Below, one piece after another: positions 19,888 through 31,411 of a DNA stretch of 64,000 nt. The notes below the pieces were generated by a model, which was not told the origin of the DNA, ran no database searches, and worked only from the letters and a program-made list of their open reading frames with translations. The translations under genes were made by a program, and so were the position numbers. The stretch is from Tricholoma matsutake (taxonomy: Eukaryota; Basidiomycota; Agaricomycetes; Agaricales; Tricholomataceae): positions 1,922,001-1,986,000 of the forward strand of contig AP026546.1 in assembly GCA_026075535.2 (NCBI GenBank), given 5' to 3'. The first letter of the stretch is position 1. The number at the start of each line of letters is the position of its first letter.

Positions 19888-22135
19888 TTTTTTTTTTTTT
19901 TTTTTTGGGTCAAAAATTTATAACGCAGGGCTCGAACGCAGTCCGCGGAGCGGGGTACAAACTTGGGTACTACTCTATCTACGCGTTCCCCTCGCCCATC
20001 TCCCACCCAGGTCCCCGTTTTAGCCACTTTAGGCGGGCAGTGCCACAGACGTTGGCCTCTCAGCCAGGAAAGGCAATAATCTGGAGGGGGAGCCCCCCCT
20101 CCCGAAGCTAGCCATTAGGTCGTCAGCTAGTGCGGAACGGTCCCCCAGCCACATATCCAACCGAAGTCAGATCAGGCGTGGCCGTGTTAATTCACTGTAA
20201 ATCCCCCCTTGCGGGAGGAATAACCGTCCGCATGTTCCCAGCCAACAAGGGTTGACCACCCCAGGCGAATGAGGTGGACCATCACTGTGCCTGCGCACGA
20301 GTGACGAAAATGAGGTAGCTGGTTATTCACCTGGTTACTCACTGGAACTACCGTAGGCAGGGGGCCGAGGTTCCCCTCGAGCAAGTGTCAACACAAGCAC
20401 GCACTCGATGACAACATCCCCCCCGCAGCGGGGAGAAGGTGTAGGGTAACGGCTAAGCGCCATTGTCCCGATAATGGCCACCACTCCTGTGATGGGCGTA
20501 TATGTGGAGGGGGGGTACCCCTTTTTAGTAGCGATGCTGCTGTGCTCGAGGACCTCGAGGACGACGGCGATGTGCTGGGGACGAGGGTTCCCCAGATTGA
20601 GGCTCTGATTGAGCTGCTAGCATCGCTGCATAGGAAGCTCGAAAGGCTGCCGGGGACGTGAGATCGAGAGGTGACGCGGCAGCTGCTAGTTCTGCCAACA
20701 TCGTCTCAGACAATCGCCAGGTGGCTGTGAATAATTCCCAAGCCATCTGGCGCCATACGTTCCTCTCCGTAAGAGGGACGGCAGACACTCGGACGGTACC
20801 GACGAAAATCGTCATTGCCTCCAGTAGATGTAGAAAGCCATGAGAGGTGGCTGTTAATTCCGCCCTCTCATCTCTCGACAACGGAGGCTCATTCTCCACC
20901 AACTCTGGGATGGCGGATGAACCCGGTGAAGTGGGGAGGGGCGGCACAGATTGCTCCTGCTGCCCCTCTGGATAAAGGAGCTCGGCGATGCCGAGCTCCC
21001 GATTGTTGTTGGCCTCGAGCCCAAGCTCGAGAGCCAGATTACTTGTATCGTTGGCCACCTGCTGTGACCACAAGACGCGGTTTATAGTCTCCTGCGAGGC
21101 TAGCTCGGTGAGACCTGGGATGAATTCGACGTCTCTGCCGATGGCAGAGTTGTCAATTTCTGATAGGTCGGAGGAGTCGTCCTCCGACCATAGATTGTGG
21201 AGCTGGTTGTCCACATCAGAGTCCCATCCACCCAAAGAGATGTGACCAAACTCTGGGAGATAGTCGTCGTCGAAGTCTGCGACGTCGAAATTGGAGTGTA
21301 AGAGGGGGTCGCTGTGCGCCACCCGGTGTCGAATTTGCGCTCTACGGTTCGCAGAGGGCATTGAGGATGATTTAGCAAAGTAGATGACGGTAAAGGTCAA
21401 GATACGTAGTGTGATAACGATAACAGACGGTCCCTTATCTCAATTCCGGATCCACCCGATATAGCCTCCAATCGCTCCGAGGGGACAGACAGGCCGCACA
21501 TCCTGCTGTCGAGTGGGAGAAGATTGAACCTGGGTCATACCACCCCATAGGAGTGAGCACCGGAGGTGAGAAGTTGGTGGTGAGTAGCGGCCACCAGAGC
21601 GTCGACCTAGCCGTCAGGGGGCACCATCACCCGGCCCCTTTTAATGATGGTGTATTCCAGTGGGTAGTCAGTGTAGCATGTCTCTAGTAGTAGAAACTCA
21701 CAAAGCATGGAGGCTGGAAGCCCCCCAGGCGACCAGCAATCCAGTGAGAGTGTCCCTCCTCCTAAGCCAGACCTCCCCCAACTAAGCGAATGCGACGACA
21801 TGGGCGAGCATTGAAGTAGGCATCCCACACCCACTCTGAGACCCCAGAGGGACCCAGACTACTCTTTCATTGACAACACTCACCTAGCCAGGATCCTCGA
21901 AGCCCAGGAGAACGAGACAAATAGCAGACACTGTCAGAAACAGTGCCCGAGGCATCCACAGAGATCGGATGGACGGATCCCTTAGCAAATCAGGCTACGC
22001 CTGGAGACGCCGAGAGCGTTTGTGATGGTGAAATCCGATCGAAAATCGGACAAGAATTGCAGTCTCGACGTTGCTACCAACATCGAGCAGGAGTGTTTAC
22101 CACTATTTATGGTGGTTGTAACAAGTCAAGGAGCG
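19888..22135 (-). mobile_element. N4, subfamily B N element in L-B ORF2
   Basis: Poly(T) at about 19886-19906 and 5' end at about 22133. The TSD is CTCTGGGCAGCCCTT (19873-19887 and 22136-22150), perfect. It holds a complete subfamily B gene (21361-20525). The priming site ends CCCTT. Confidence 0.93.
20525..21361 (-). CDS. N4 protein, subfamily B, 278 aa, function unknown
   Basis: Starts MPSANRRAQIRH. The N-terminal 110 residues differ strongly from subfamily A but are again acidic (DDDYLPEFGHISLGGWDSD, DDSSDLSEID). From RELGIAELLYPEGQQ onward it aligns with subfamily A: PELVENEPPLSRDE, FVGTVRVSAVPLTERN, WRQMAWELFTATWRLSE, LDLTSPAAFRASYAA, SGEPSSPAHRRRPRGPR. No membrane segment, knuckle or enzyme motif is seen. 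A conserved C-terminal half with a diverged N-terminal half suggests two domains. Confidence 0.75.
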   Translation of the reverse strand: MPSANRRAQIRHRVAHSDPLLHSNFDVADFDDDYLPEFGHISLGGWDSDVDNQLHNLWSEDDSSDLSEIDNSAIGRDVEFIPGLTELASQETINRVLWSQQVANDTSNLALELGLEANNNRELGIAELLYPEGQQEQSVPPLPTSPGSSAIPELVENEPPLSRDERAELTATSHGFLHLLEAMTIFVGTVRVSAVPLTERNVWRQMAWELFTATWRLSETMLAELAAAASPLDLTSPAAFRASYAAMLAAQSEPQSGEPSSPAHRRRPRGPRAQQHRY

Positions 22136-23273
22136 CTCTGGGCAGCCCTTGATGGGTGCTATAATGCTGCTTCAGATTGAGTAGTCGATCTGAGCTTTCT
22201 TGATGAACTCGATCCGGTGCCTGAAAGGGCCTGGATCCTGTTCTCCGTCACGGAAATGAAAGAAGTGCTAAATGCGTGTTCCTCCCGTTCCGCTCCAGGT
22301 CCCGATCATGTTATGTGGTCGCACCTAAAACACTGGTGTAGCAACCCAGAAGTGGCATTGCTGAGGCGTGCATCACTGCTGGCCACTGGCCAGCTCACTT
22401 TAAGGAATCCCTGTCGGTTATCATCCCGAAACCGGGGAAACCCAATTACTCCACCCCAAAGTCATTTAGGCCAATCATGCTACTGAACACTCTGGGCAAA
22501 CTAGTCGAAAAAATGTTGTCTAGACGACTTCACTTCGACGGTGTCGCACACGAGGCCTTCGAGCAAAATCAGTTCGGGGGTGTCGCCCAGCGTTCCACTG
22601 AGGATGCAGGAATCTACCTTACCCACCTGGTCAGAGCAGGGTGGGCCAAGGGGCTTAAAACGAGTGTTGTTGCATTCGACATCGCTCAGTTCTTTCCCTC
22701 CCTGAACCACCAGGTTCTACTGGAGATCATCTCGCGGTCGGGATTCCCTGCGCAAGTAGTGAATTTCTTCCATTCATACCTCGTCGGTCGTAAAACAACT
22801 TACAAGTGGAACACTTTCTCATCTGGCTCCTTTGCAGCCGACGTGGGAGTGGGACAAGGCGGAGCCTTGTCCCCAGTCTTATCGGCACTATATCTGATAC
22901 CCATCATGAAACTCTTCAGAAGAAGCAAAATTGGCAGAGATGTCGATCTCATGTCCTATGTGGATGATGGCACCCTCATCGCCCGCTCTCCACAGTTGGA
23001 GGATAACCTCCCCCTTCTCAAAAAAGCGTATGGCTGGATATTCCAGGCATTCACCTCCCTCGGACTTGTCCTTGAACATGACAAGTCCGAAATATTCCAC
23101 TTCTCAAGGGCGAGGAGATTCACTCCCCTACCCATCGACCTCGGCTTTGCTCCTTACACGGGCAATACCCCCCTCAAACCCAAAGTTACCTGGAGGTACC
23201 TTGGATTTTTCTTTGACCGCAAACTCTCCTTCAAGGAGCATATGCGGTTCTACTCCACCAAAGCCCTTACCAT
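22136..23273 (+). pseudogene. L-B ORF2, reverse transcriptase part
   Basis: TGA at 22178-22180 replaces CGA in the ASDRVVDL segment. A deletion of about 17 bp near 22353 removes GLITRIAE and shifts the frame. The RT is then open through AFDIAQFFPSLN, GQGGALSPVLSALY and SYVDDGTLIARS to STKALT, where N5 is inserted. It is broken as a gene, but the RT motifs are complete. Confidence 0.87.
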
Positions 23274-23324
23274 CGCCGCTCCTTGACTTGTTACAACCAC
23301 CATAAACAGTGGTAAACACTCCTG

Positions 23325-23348
23325 CTCGACGTTGGTAGCAACGTCGAG
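23325..23348 (+). other. N5 leader hairpin 1 (covarying stem)
   Basis: CTCGACGTTG, loop GTAG, CAACGTCGAG: ten perfect pairs 46 nt from the element 5' end. In N14 the stem is CTCGACATTG/CAATGTCGAG (59788-59811), a G-C to A-U double change. In N3 and N4 it is CTCGATGTTG/CAACGTCGAG, a C-G to U.G change. N1 and N11 keep only a weaker version. Confidence 0.75.
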
Positions 23349-23466
23349 ACTCCAATTTTGGTCCGATTTTCGATCGGATTTCACCATCACGAACGCTCTC
23401 GGCGTCTCCAGGCCTGCCCGGATTTGCTAAGAGATCCGTCCATCCGATCTCCGTGGATGCCTCGGG

Positions 23467-23483
23467 CACTGTTTCTGACAGTG
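23467..23483 (+). other. N5 leader hairpin 3 (covarying stem)
   Basis: CACTGT, loop TTCTG, ACAGTG. In N1 (9690-9706) the stem is CATTGT/ACAATG. In N12 (sense strand, 55124-55108) it is CATTGT/ACAGTG, with a U.G pair that would be the intermediate. Wobble pairs form only on the sense strand, so the structure is in the element RNA. Confidence 0.72.
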
Positions 23484-24053
23484 TCTGCTATTCGTCTCGC
23501 TCTCCTGGGCTTCGAGGATCCTAGTTAGGTGAGTGTTGGCAATGAAAGAGTAGTCTGGGCCCCTATGGGGGCTTAGAGTGGGTGTGGGATGCCTACTTCA
23601 ATGCTCGCCCAAGTTGTCACATTCGTTTAGCTGGGAGAGGTCTGGCTCAGGAGGAGGGACATATTCACTGGATTGTGGGCCGTCTGGGAGGCTTCCTACC
23701 TCCATGCTGCGTGAGTTTCTACATCTAGAGACCTGCTACACTGACTACCTATTGGAATACACCATCGTTAAAAGGGGCCGGGCGATGGTGCCCCCTGGTG
23801 GCTAGGTCGACGCTCTGGTGGCCGCTACTCACCACCGACTCTTTACCTCCGGCACTCACACCCTTGAGGTGTTTGGAACCGGGTTCAATCGTCCCTCCCA
23901 ATCGGCAGCAGGATTTGCGGCCTGCCTGCCCCCTCGGAGCGTCTGGAGGCTGTGTCGGGTGGACCCAGAATTGAGATAAGGGACCGTCTGTTATCATTAT
24001 CACGCTACGTACCTTGACTTCTACCGTCATCTACTTGTGCTAAATCATCCTCA

Positions 24054-24896
24054 ATGCCCTCTACAAACCGTGGAGCGCGAACTCGACACCAGGCGGCGCA
24101 TGGCGACCCCCTCTTATACACAAACGCTGACTTCGCAGACTTCGACGACAACTACCTCCCAGAGTTCGGGCACGTCTCCTTGAGCAGATGGGACTCTGAT
24201 GTGGCTAACCAGTTCCACAATCTTTGGGCGGAGGATGACTCCTCCGACCTGCCAGACGACGATGACGGCTCTGCCAACGGCGGGGACGTCGAATTCATTC
24301 CGGGTCTCACCGAGCTAGCCTTGCAGGAGACGATAAACCGCTTCTTGGCATCACAAGTGATAGCCGATGAGGTGCATGATCTGGCTCTTGAGCTTGGGCT
24401 TGAGGCCAACAACAATCAAGAGCTCGGCATCGCCGAGCTCCTCTATCTGGAGGGGCAGCAGGAGCAATCTGCGCCGCCCCTCCCCACATCACCGGGTTCA
24501 TCCGCCATCCCAGAGTTGGTGGAGGATGAGCCTCCGTTGTCGAGAGATGAGAGGGTGGACATAATGTCCACCTCTCATGGCTTTCTACATTTACTGGAGG
24601 CTATGACGATTTTCGTTGGTACCATCCGAGTATCCGCCGTTCCGCTCATAGAGAGGAATGCATGGTGCCAGATGGCATGGGAACTATTCACAACCACCTG
24701 GCGATTGTCCGAGCCAATGTCGGCAGAACTAGCAGCTGCCGGATTGCCTCTCAATCTCACGTCACCAGCAGCCTTCAGGGCTTCCTACGTGGCTAGGCAG
24801 GCAGCTCATGCAGAGCTCCATCATGAGGAACCCTCGTCCTCATCACGACACCGTCATCCTCGAGGTCCTCGGAGACAGCCGCGCCGCAACCAATAG
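24054..24896 (+). CDS. N5 protein, subfamily B, 280 aa, function unknown
   Basis: Starts MPSTNRGART. It has the same layout as the N4 product: acidic N-terminal half (DDSSDLPDDDDGS), LTELALQETINRFLASQV, ELGIAELLYLEGQQ, PELVEDEPPLSRDERVD, core FVGTIRVSAVPLIERNAWCQMAWELF, then SSSRHRHPRGPRRQPRRNQ. Intact; its closest relatives here are N12 and N14. The basic tail is kept but differs from N4 in sequence. Confidence 0.74.
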   Translation: MPSTNRGARTRHQAAHGDPLLYTNADFADFDDNYLPEFGHVSLSRWDSDVANQFHNLWAEDDSSDLPDDDDGSANGGDVEFIPGLTELALQETINRFLASQVIADEVHDLALELGLEANNNQELGIAELLYLEGQQEQSAPPLPTSPGSSAIPELVEDEPPLSRDERVDIMSTSHGFLHLLEAMTIFVGTIRVSAVPLIERNAWCQMAWELFTTTWRLSEPMSAELAAAGLPLNLTSPAAFRASYVARQAAHAELHHEEPSSSSRHRHPRGPRRQPRRNQ

Positions 24897-25530
24897 GGGA
24901 ACACCCCTCCACAACCACGCCCACCAAACAATTGGTGGCCGATATCGGGATAGTGACATTTTGTTGCTTCCCTCCACCTTCCCCCCGCTGCGGGGGGGAC
25001 GTTGTCATCGAGTGCATGTACATGTCGACATTTGCTCGAAGGGGGACCTCAGCCCCCTGCCTACGGTAGTTCGGGTGAATAACCAGGTGAACAACCAGCT
25101 ACCACATCTCTGTCACTCGTGCGCAAACACGGTGATGGTCCACCCCATTCATCTGGGGTGGTCAATCCTCGCTGGCTGGAAGTAGGCTATTGGTTATTCC
25201 TCCCGCAAGGGGGGATTTATGGTGAATTGACACCACTGCGCCTGATCTGACTTCGGTTGGATATGTGGCTGGGGGACCGGTTGGTACCAGTGGGTGACCT
25301 AATGGCTAGCTTCGGGAGGGGGAGGCTTCCCCTCTGGATTATTGCCTTTCCTGGCTGAGAGGCCAACGTCTGTGGCACTGCCTGCCTAAAGTGGCTAAAA
25401 CGAGGACCTGGGTGGGAGATGGGCGAGGGGAACGCGTAGATATAGTAGTACCCTAGTTTGTACCCCGCTCCGCGGACTGCGATCGAGCCCCGCGTTATAA
25501 ATTGTTGACCCAAAAAAAAAACAAAAAAAA

Positions 25531-26316
25531 AAAGCCCTTACCATGGCAAGGGCAATGGGAATGCTCGGCAATTCTGTGAGAGGGCTAACCCCTATGCAGA
25601 AACGCCTTCTGTACCGCTCGTGTGTCATACCTATCATGACATACGGACTGAGACTCTGGCATTTCAAAGGCGCTGGCGTCAAAGGTGTCATCAAAACGCT
25701 GGCCCAAGTGCAGTCCATCTCTGCTCATTGGATCCTCGGTGCATTCAGAACCACCCCTATCGGCGGTTTGGAAAGTATTGCAGGGCTGCTGCCTATGCAG
25801 CTGCTACTGCGTCGTCTGGTCGACAGGGGAGTATTCCGAACCCCCCCTACTGGCCCCATCACACCCCCTAAGAGCAATCTTAGGGCCCAATCGCATCGGC
25901 ACTACCCACTCTCATGAGCTAGGACTCTGGGTAGGAAATGTACTCGACACACTCACCCTACAGGGTCCATCCATTGCTTCGGCTGCAGCTTTGGCCCTCG
26001 TACCAGGCGATGAATTCGACCCCTTCGGGGAAGAAAGTGCACCCGGGAACAGAGTGAAGGATTTATTCCCCACTCGCTTTTCCTCTCATCAACTCACCTC
26101 TAAGGAGGATGGGGCGAGGAGTTCTTACAGGAGTGACCTCGATAAAGCCTGGGCTTTGGCTCAGATGGAGGATGACACTCTTGTCGTCGCAGTGGACGCT
26201 TCGGTGCCCACAGATGCTAAATTCCAAGCTTGTGCTCTCGTCTTCAGACGGGGGGAACAAGTAGATCGCGTCGTCTCAGCCTCTGGGAGGAGAACCCCCC
26301 CGGAAGTCGAACTCTT
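25531..26316 (+). pseudogene. L-B ORF2, RT thumb/connection and start of RNase H
   Basis: Reads ARAMGMLGNSVRGLTPMQKRLLYRS and continues to LLRRLVDRGVFRTP, where a frameshift occurs near 25845. The second frame carries HELGLWVGNVLDTLTLQG and RNase H AVDASVPTDAK with GRRTPPEVELF, where N6 is inserted. Confidence 0.85.
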
Positions 26317-27315
26317 TTTTTTTTTTTTTTTTTTGGGTCAACAATTTATAACGCGGGGCTCGATCGCAGTCCATGGGTCAAGATACAAACAAGGTACTAC
26401 TAAGACTACGCATTCCCTATGTCCGCATCCCACACCAGGTCCCTTGCAGAAGCCACGTTACGGCGGGCGTACCAGCGTTGTCCTCTCAGACAGGAAAGGC
26501 AATAATCTGTAGGGGAGGGGCCCCCCCACAAAGGCTAGCCGTTAGTTCGCCGTCTGGTGCTATCTCGGTCCCCCCGGCCACATATCCGACCGAAGTCAGA
26601 TCAGGCGCAAGCAGTGTCAATTCACCGTAAGTCCTCCCTTGCGGGAAGAGTAACCGTCTTTCACCAGACAACGAGGATTGACCACCCCAGGTGAGTGAGG
26701 TGGACCATCACTGTGTCCACGCACAAGTGACAGTGACGAGGCAGCTGGTTATTCACCGGAACTGCCGTAGCTGGTTATTCACCGGAGCTACTGTAGGTAG
26801 GGGGTCGAGGCCCCCCCCTCGAGCAAATGCTACTCTGAGCATGCACTCGGTGACATCATCCCCCCCGCAGTGGGGAGAAGGTAAAGGGTGGCGACATATT
26901 GTCACCATCCCAACAACAGCCCTGGTGGGCGGTGAAGAGAAGGGGGGGTCCCCTTCTTCAAGCTCGGCGTGGTCGTTGGCGGGGGCCACGAGGACGTCGA
27001 CGCCGTTCCAGGGACAAGGGTTCCTCGGTGGGAGGCTCTGCCGCTAGTGGAGCAGACTGAGCCGCCTGCATTGCCGCATAGGAAGCCTGGAAGGCTGCCG
27101 GAGACGTAAGGTCGAGGGGAGCTGATGCCGCACGAAGCGACTCCATCATGCTCCCTGAAAATCGCCAGGTGGTGGTGAAGAGCTCCCACACCATCTGACG
27201 CCAAGAGTTCCTGTCGTTGAGAGGAACTGCAGACACTCGGACGGTACCTACAAAGGAGGTCATCATGTCCAGTAGATGTAACATGGCATCAGAGGTGGCT
27301 TCGATTTCCAACCTC
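26317..27315 (-). mobile_element. N6, 3' portion
   Basis: The poly(T) tract (through 26334) and the typical N 3' terminus are followed by the C-terminal coding part of a divergent N protein (27311-26958: ATSDAMLHLLDMMTSFVGTV, SLERRRRPRGPRQRPRRA). L-C enters at about 27316. The TSD GAAGTCGAACTCTT (26303-26316) recurs at 41457-41470 after the N6 5' part (40643-41456), so these two parts are one insertion in L-B. About 450 bp of the N6 ORF between the parts is missing. Confidence 0.85.
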
Positions 27316-29172
27316 TTTTGTTTTTTTTTGGGTCAAAAGTTTATAACGCGGCGCCCGATCGCAGTCCGCGGTAGAGACGTACAAACGAAGTACACTACGC
27401 CCAGCCCAAGTCCTCCTCCTGCTGATCTTCGCACCAACCACCTGGATAGCTGCACCGACCACTAAGGGGGCCCCCTTTATCGAGTAAACGGACTTGCCAG
27501 TGGTGGCGTACCGACAACTCGAGCCTGACGATGTCGTGTTCCCCGAATCCCTACGGGTATGTGTGCAAGATTTAGGGGAAACTGCCACCCCGACGTGAGC
27601 CTCTCAGCTCGGAAAGGAGAGCGTATTCAGCGTCGAAGCTGTAACGCATAACCGACAGCGGATCTGAAAGCGCTCAGGCGCCTCCCCGAACCGGTACCTA
27701 GGTTCGTGTCCCCCCTCCCTGACAGTCGCTCCTGAACATGGGTGGGCCCCCTTTATGAGGGTTAACGGACTCATCTGGTGCCCTACGGCCACCCCGACAT
27801 ACCGATAACACTAGCTAGAACCAGACGGGGGTCATATGCCCTGCGCACACAACCTATCCTGGATCCCACGCAAGTGAATTGAACGACCCTAGTGCTGGGT
27901 TATTGTCCATAAATTCGGTGAAGCCTTCGACAGAGTCTGGGCTTGCACGAGTTTCTTTGCGATCCACCTTGGGGCAGACGCGTAGTAAGTGGTCCCGAGT
28001 TTGAATCTCGGGACCAAGGCACCAACATTGGTATTCCCCGTCGAGGGATAGACGTTGACGATACTCCCCTATGGGAGCATGGCCAGTGATCATGCGAGTT
28101 GAACGGGAAGTCAACGTAGTGTTGCTCCCCATAACTTTCAGCCAAGGCCCACCTTTGTGAGTCGAGGGTAATACCGGTTTTCCGCCTACTCCTTTGAGTT
28201 GGTAGAAATGCCGACCACGATACGCCGGATCTGAGAACCGGGTGTGCCAATCCTTACAAACGGCCTTCTCGACCTGATTTTTAAGGTAATCTAAAGACGT
28301 CCGCGGGTGTCTGCCCACGGAGACCTTGGTAGATGTAGCTACATCGTGAGCCATCTTATGTACGTTCCACTCGAATTTCGAGGGGACATGCCAGAATGTT
28401 ACATTCCTCTCCTCGTCTCCGGCAAGCCAGGGACGAAGGGAGCGACAAGCGTCCAGGGCAAAGATTTGCCCAGAGCATGGTTTTGGATCGATTAGGGACT
28501 CAATGCCCATAGTAGAATCCGAAAAGATCACCAACTTTTTGCAACCTCTGCTGCACGCAGCCGAGATGCCTAGTTGGAGAGCGAAAAGTTTGACTTCCGG
28601 GGGGGTTCTCCTCCCAGAGGCTGAGACAACGCGATCCACCTGTTCTCCCTGTCCGAAGACAAGAGCGCAGGCGACAGCTTGAAATTTGGCATCTGTGGGC
28701 ACCGAAGCGTCCACTGCAACGACGAGAGTGTCATCCTCAACCTGGGCAGAAGCCCAGGCCTTATCGAGGTCACTCCTTTAAGAAGTCCTCACTCCATCCT
28801 CCTTAGAGGTGAGGCGATGAGAGGAGAAACGAGTGGGGAATAAATCCTTCACTCTGTTTCCAGGTGTGTTTTCTTCCCCAAAGGGGTCAAATTCATCGCC
28901 TGGTGCGAGGGCTAGGGCTGCAGCCGAAGCGACAGATGGGCCTTGCAGGTTGAGTGTGTCAAGCACGTTCCCTCCCCAGAGTCCTAGCTCATGAGGGTGG
29001 GTAGTACCGACGTGATTAGGCCCTAAGATAGCTCTTAGGGGGGGTGATGGGGCCAATAGAGGGGTTCTGAATACCCTTCTGTCGACTAAACGACGCAGTA
29101 ACAGCTGCATAGGCAGCAGTCCGGCGATACATTCCAGGCCACCGATTGGGGTGGTTCTGAATGCACCGAGGA

Positions 29173-31018
29173 AGCGCTCCTTGACTTGTTACAACCACTA
29201 TAAACAGTGGTAAACACCTCTGCTCAACGTTGCCAGCGACGTCGACACTTCAATTTACGTCCGATTTTCGATCGGATTTCACCATCACGAACGCTCTCGG
29301 CGTCTCCAGGCCTGCCCTGATTTGCTAAGAGATCCGTCAATCCGATCCCCGGGGATGCCCCAGTCATTGTTTTTGACAATGGCTGCTATTCGTCTCGTTC
29401 CCCTGTGCTTCGAGGATCCTGGCTAGGTGAGTGGTGTCTATGAAAGAGTAGTCTAGGTCCCTATGGGGGCTTAGAGTGGGTGTGGGATGCCTGCTTCAAC
29501 GCTCGCCCAAGTCGACGCACTCGTTTAGTTGGGGGAGGTCTGGCTCAGGGGGAGGGACATCGTTACTGGACTGCTGGTCGTCTCTGGGGCTTCCAACCTC
29601 CATGCTATGTGAGTCACTACTACTAGGGACAAGCTACACTGACTACCTGTTGGAATACACCGTCGCTAAAAGGGGCCAGGTGACAGTGCCCCCTGATAGC
29701 TAGGTCGATGCTCTGGTGGCCGCATTTCACCACTGACTCCTCACCTCCGGTGCTCACTCCTCTGGGGTGTTATGACCCGGGTTCAATCTTCTCCCACCAG
29801 GCAACAGGATGCGCGGCCTGTTCGCCCCCTCGGAGCGTTTGGAGGCTATATCGGGTGGACCTGGAACTGAGATAAGGGGCCATCTGTTATCGACCTTACG
29901 CTACGTACTTTGGCTGTTATCGTCATTTACCTGTGCGGACTCACTCTCAATGCCCAAACGGCTGAACAGAGACCAAACCACACGCTGGGGCCTTCACGAC
30001 CCCACCTTGATTACGGGTGACATCATTGGTGATGATGCCCAAGACTACGACACCCAGTTCTCACAGAACGAACTGGAGGTAGCAGCTGCCCTAGGCAGTT
30101 TGAGATCTGTGGGCCGGGGAGGACCTCCCCGACCCTGACGACTACGTGGACTCTCTTGCTAGGCAGGAGGCCCTCGCTTACACTGCACGCTGCGTATTTT
30201 GATCACTTGCATCATATACCAGTACTAACTTGCTCCTGATGCCCAAGCGGACAACCAGAGACGATTGTTCCAACAATCCTACGCCTCCGGCAGCTGTTCC
30301 AGCTTCCTGTGTGGCGATGCCAACAGCTCTAGCAGAGCTCCAATCTGGGGAACCCTTGTTCCCAGTACAGTGCCATCATCATCACAGATGGCTGTGCTGC
30401 TACTTGTGTGGGGCATCCTGCTCCACACCCATCACCGCCAGTCTGCTGGCTGCTGTCGGGTTGGTGACAAATGTCGCTACCCTTTACGTTCTCCCCGCTG
30501 CGGGGGGGAAATTGCTATCGAGTGCATGTGCTGGCAGTGCATTTGCTCGAGGGGGGCTTTGGCCCCCTGCTTACGGCGGTTCCAGTGAATAACCAGGTGA
30601 ACAACCAGCTGCCACATTACTGTTACTCGTGCATGACACGGTGATGGTCCACCTTGTTCATCCGGGGTGGTCAATCCTCGTTGGCTGGGAGTATGCGGAC
30701 GGTTATTCCTCCCGCAAGGGGGGATTTACGGTGAATTGACACTGCTGCACCTGATCTGACTTCGGTTGGATATGTGGCTGGGGGACCGCTTCGCGCCAGC
30801 TGACGATCTAATGGCTAGCTTCGGGAGGGGGTCTCCCCCTCCAGATTATTGCCTTTCCTGGCTGAGAGGCCAACGTCTGTGGCACTGCCCGCCTAAAGTG
30901 GCTAAAACGAGGACCTGGGTAGAATATGGGTGAGGGGAAGCGTAGTTATAGTAGTACCCAAGTTTGTATCCTGCTCCGCGGACTGCGATCGAGCCCCGCG
31001 TTATAAATTGTTGACCCA

Positions 31019-31042
<24 letters not shown>
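29173..31042 (+). mobile_element. N7, short-form N element in L-C
   Basis: The common 5' end is at 29176 and poly(A) at 31019-31044. The TSD is AATGCACCGAGGA (29160-29172 and 31043-31055). Its internal structure is identical to N1: ORF remnant from 29950 (MPKRLNRDQTTRWG, 62 codons), then a duplicated start region at about 30240 joined to the C-terminal coding end. It has no RT. Confidence 0.92.
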
Positions 31043-31049
<7 letters not shown>

Positions 31050-31411
31050 CGAGGATCGAACGAGCAGCGATGGACTGCACTTGGGCCAACGTTTTGATGA
31101 CACCTTTGACGCGAGCGCCTTTGAAGTGCCATAGTCTGAGTCCGTATGTCATAATAGGTACGACACACGAACGGTACAGAAGGCGTTTCTGCATAGGGGT
31201 TAACCCTCTGACAGAATTGCCGAGCATTCCCATCGCCCTCGCAGTGGTAAGGGCTTTAGTGGAATAGAACCACGTGTGCTCCTTGAAAGAGAGCTTACGG
31301 TCGAAGAAAAAGCCAAGGTACCTCCAGGTAACCTTGGGTTTGAGGGGAGTATTGCCCGTGTATGGGGCAAAGCCGAGATCAATGGGTAGGGGAGTGAATC
31401 TCCTCGCCCTT

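Larger units (their letters stand above)
23274..25530 (+). mobile_element. N5, subfamily B N element in L-B RT
   Basis: The common 5' end is at 23278 (GCTCCTTGAC), preceded by a few extra bases; the tail at 25512-25530 is A-rich with one C. The TSD is AAAGCCCTTACCAT (23260-23273 and 25531-25544). It holds an intact ORF (24054-24896). Its leader hairpins are the cleanest of the set: 23325-23348 and 23467-23483. Confidence 0.93.
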
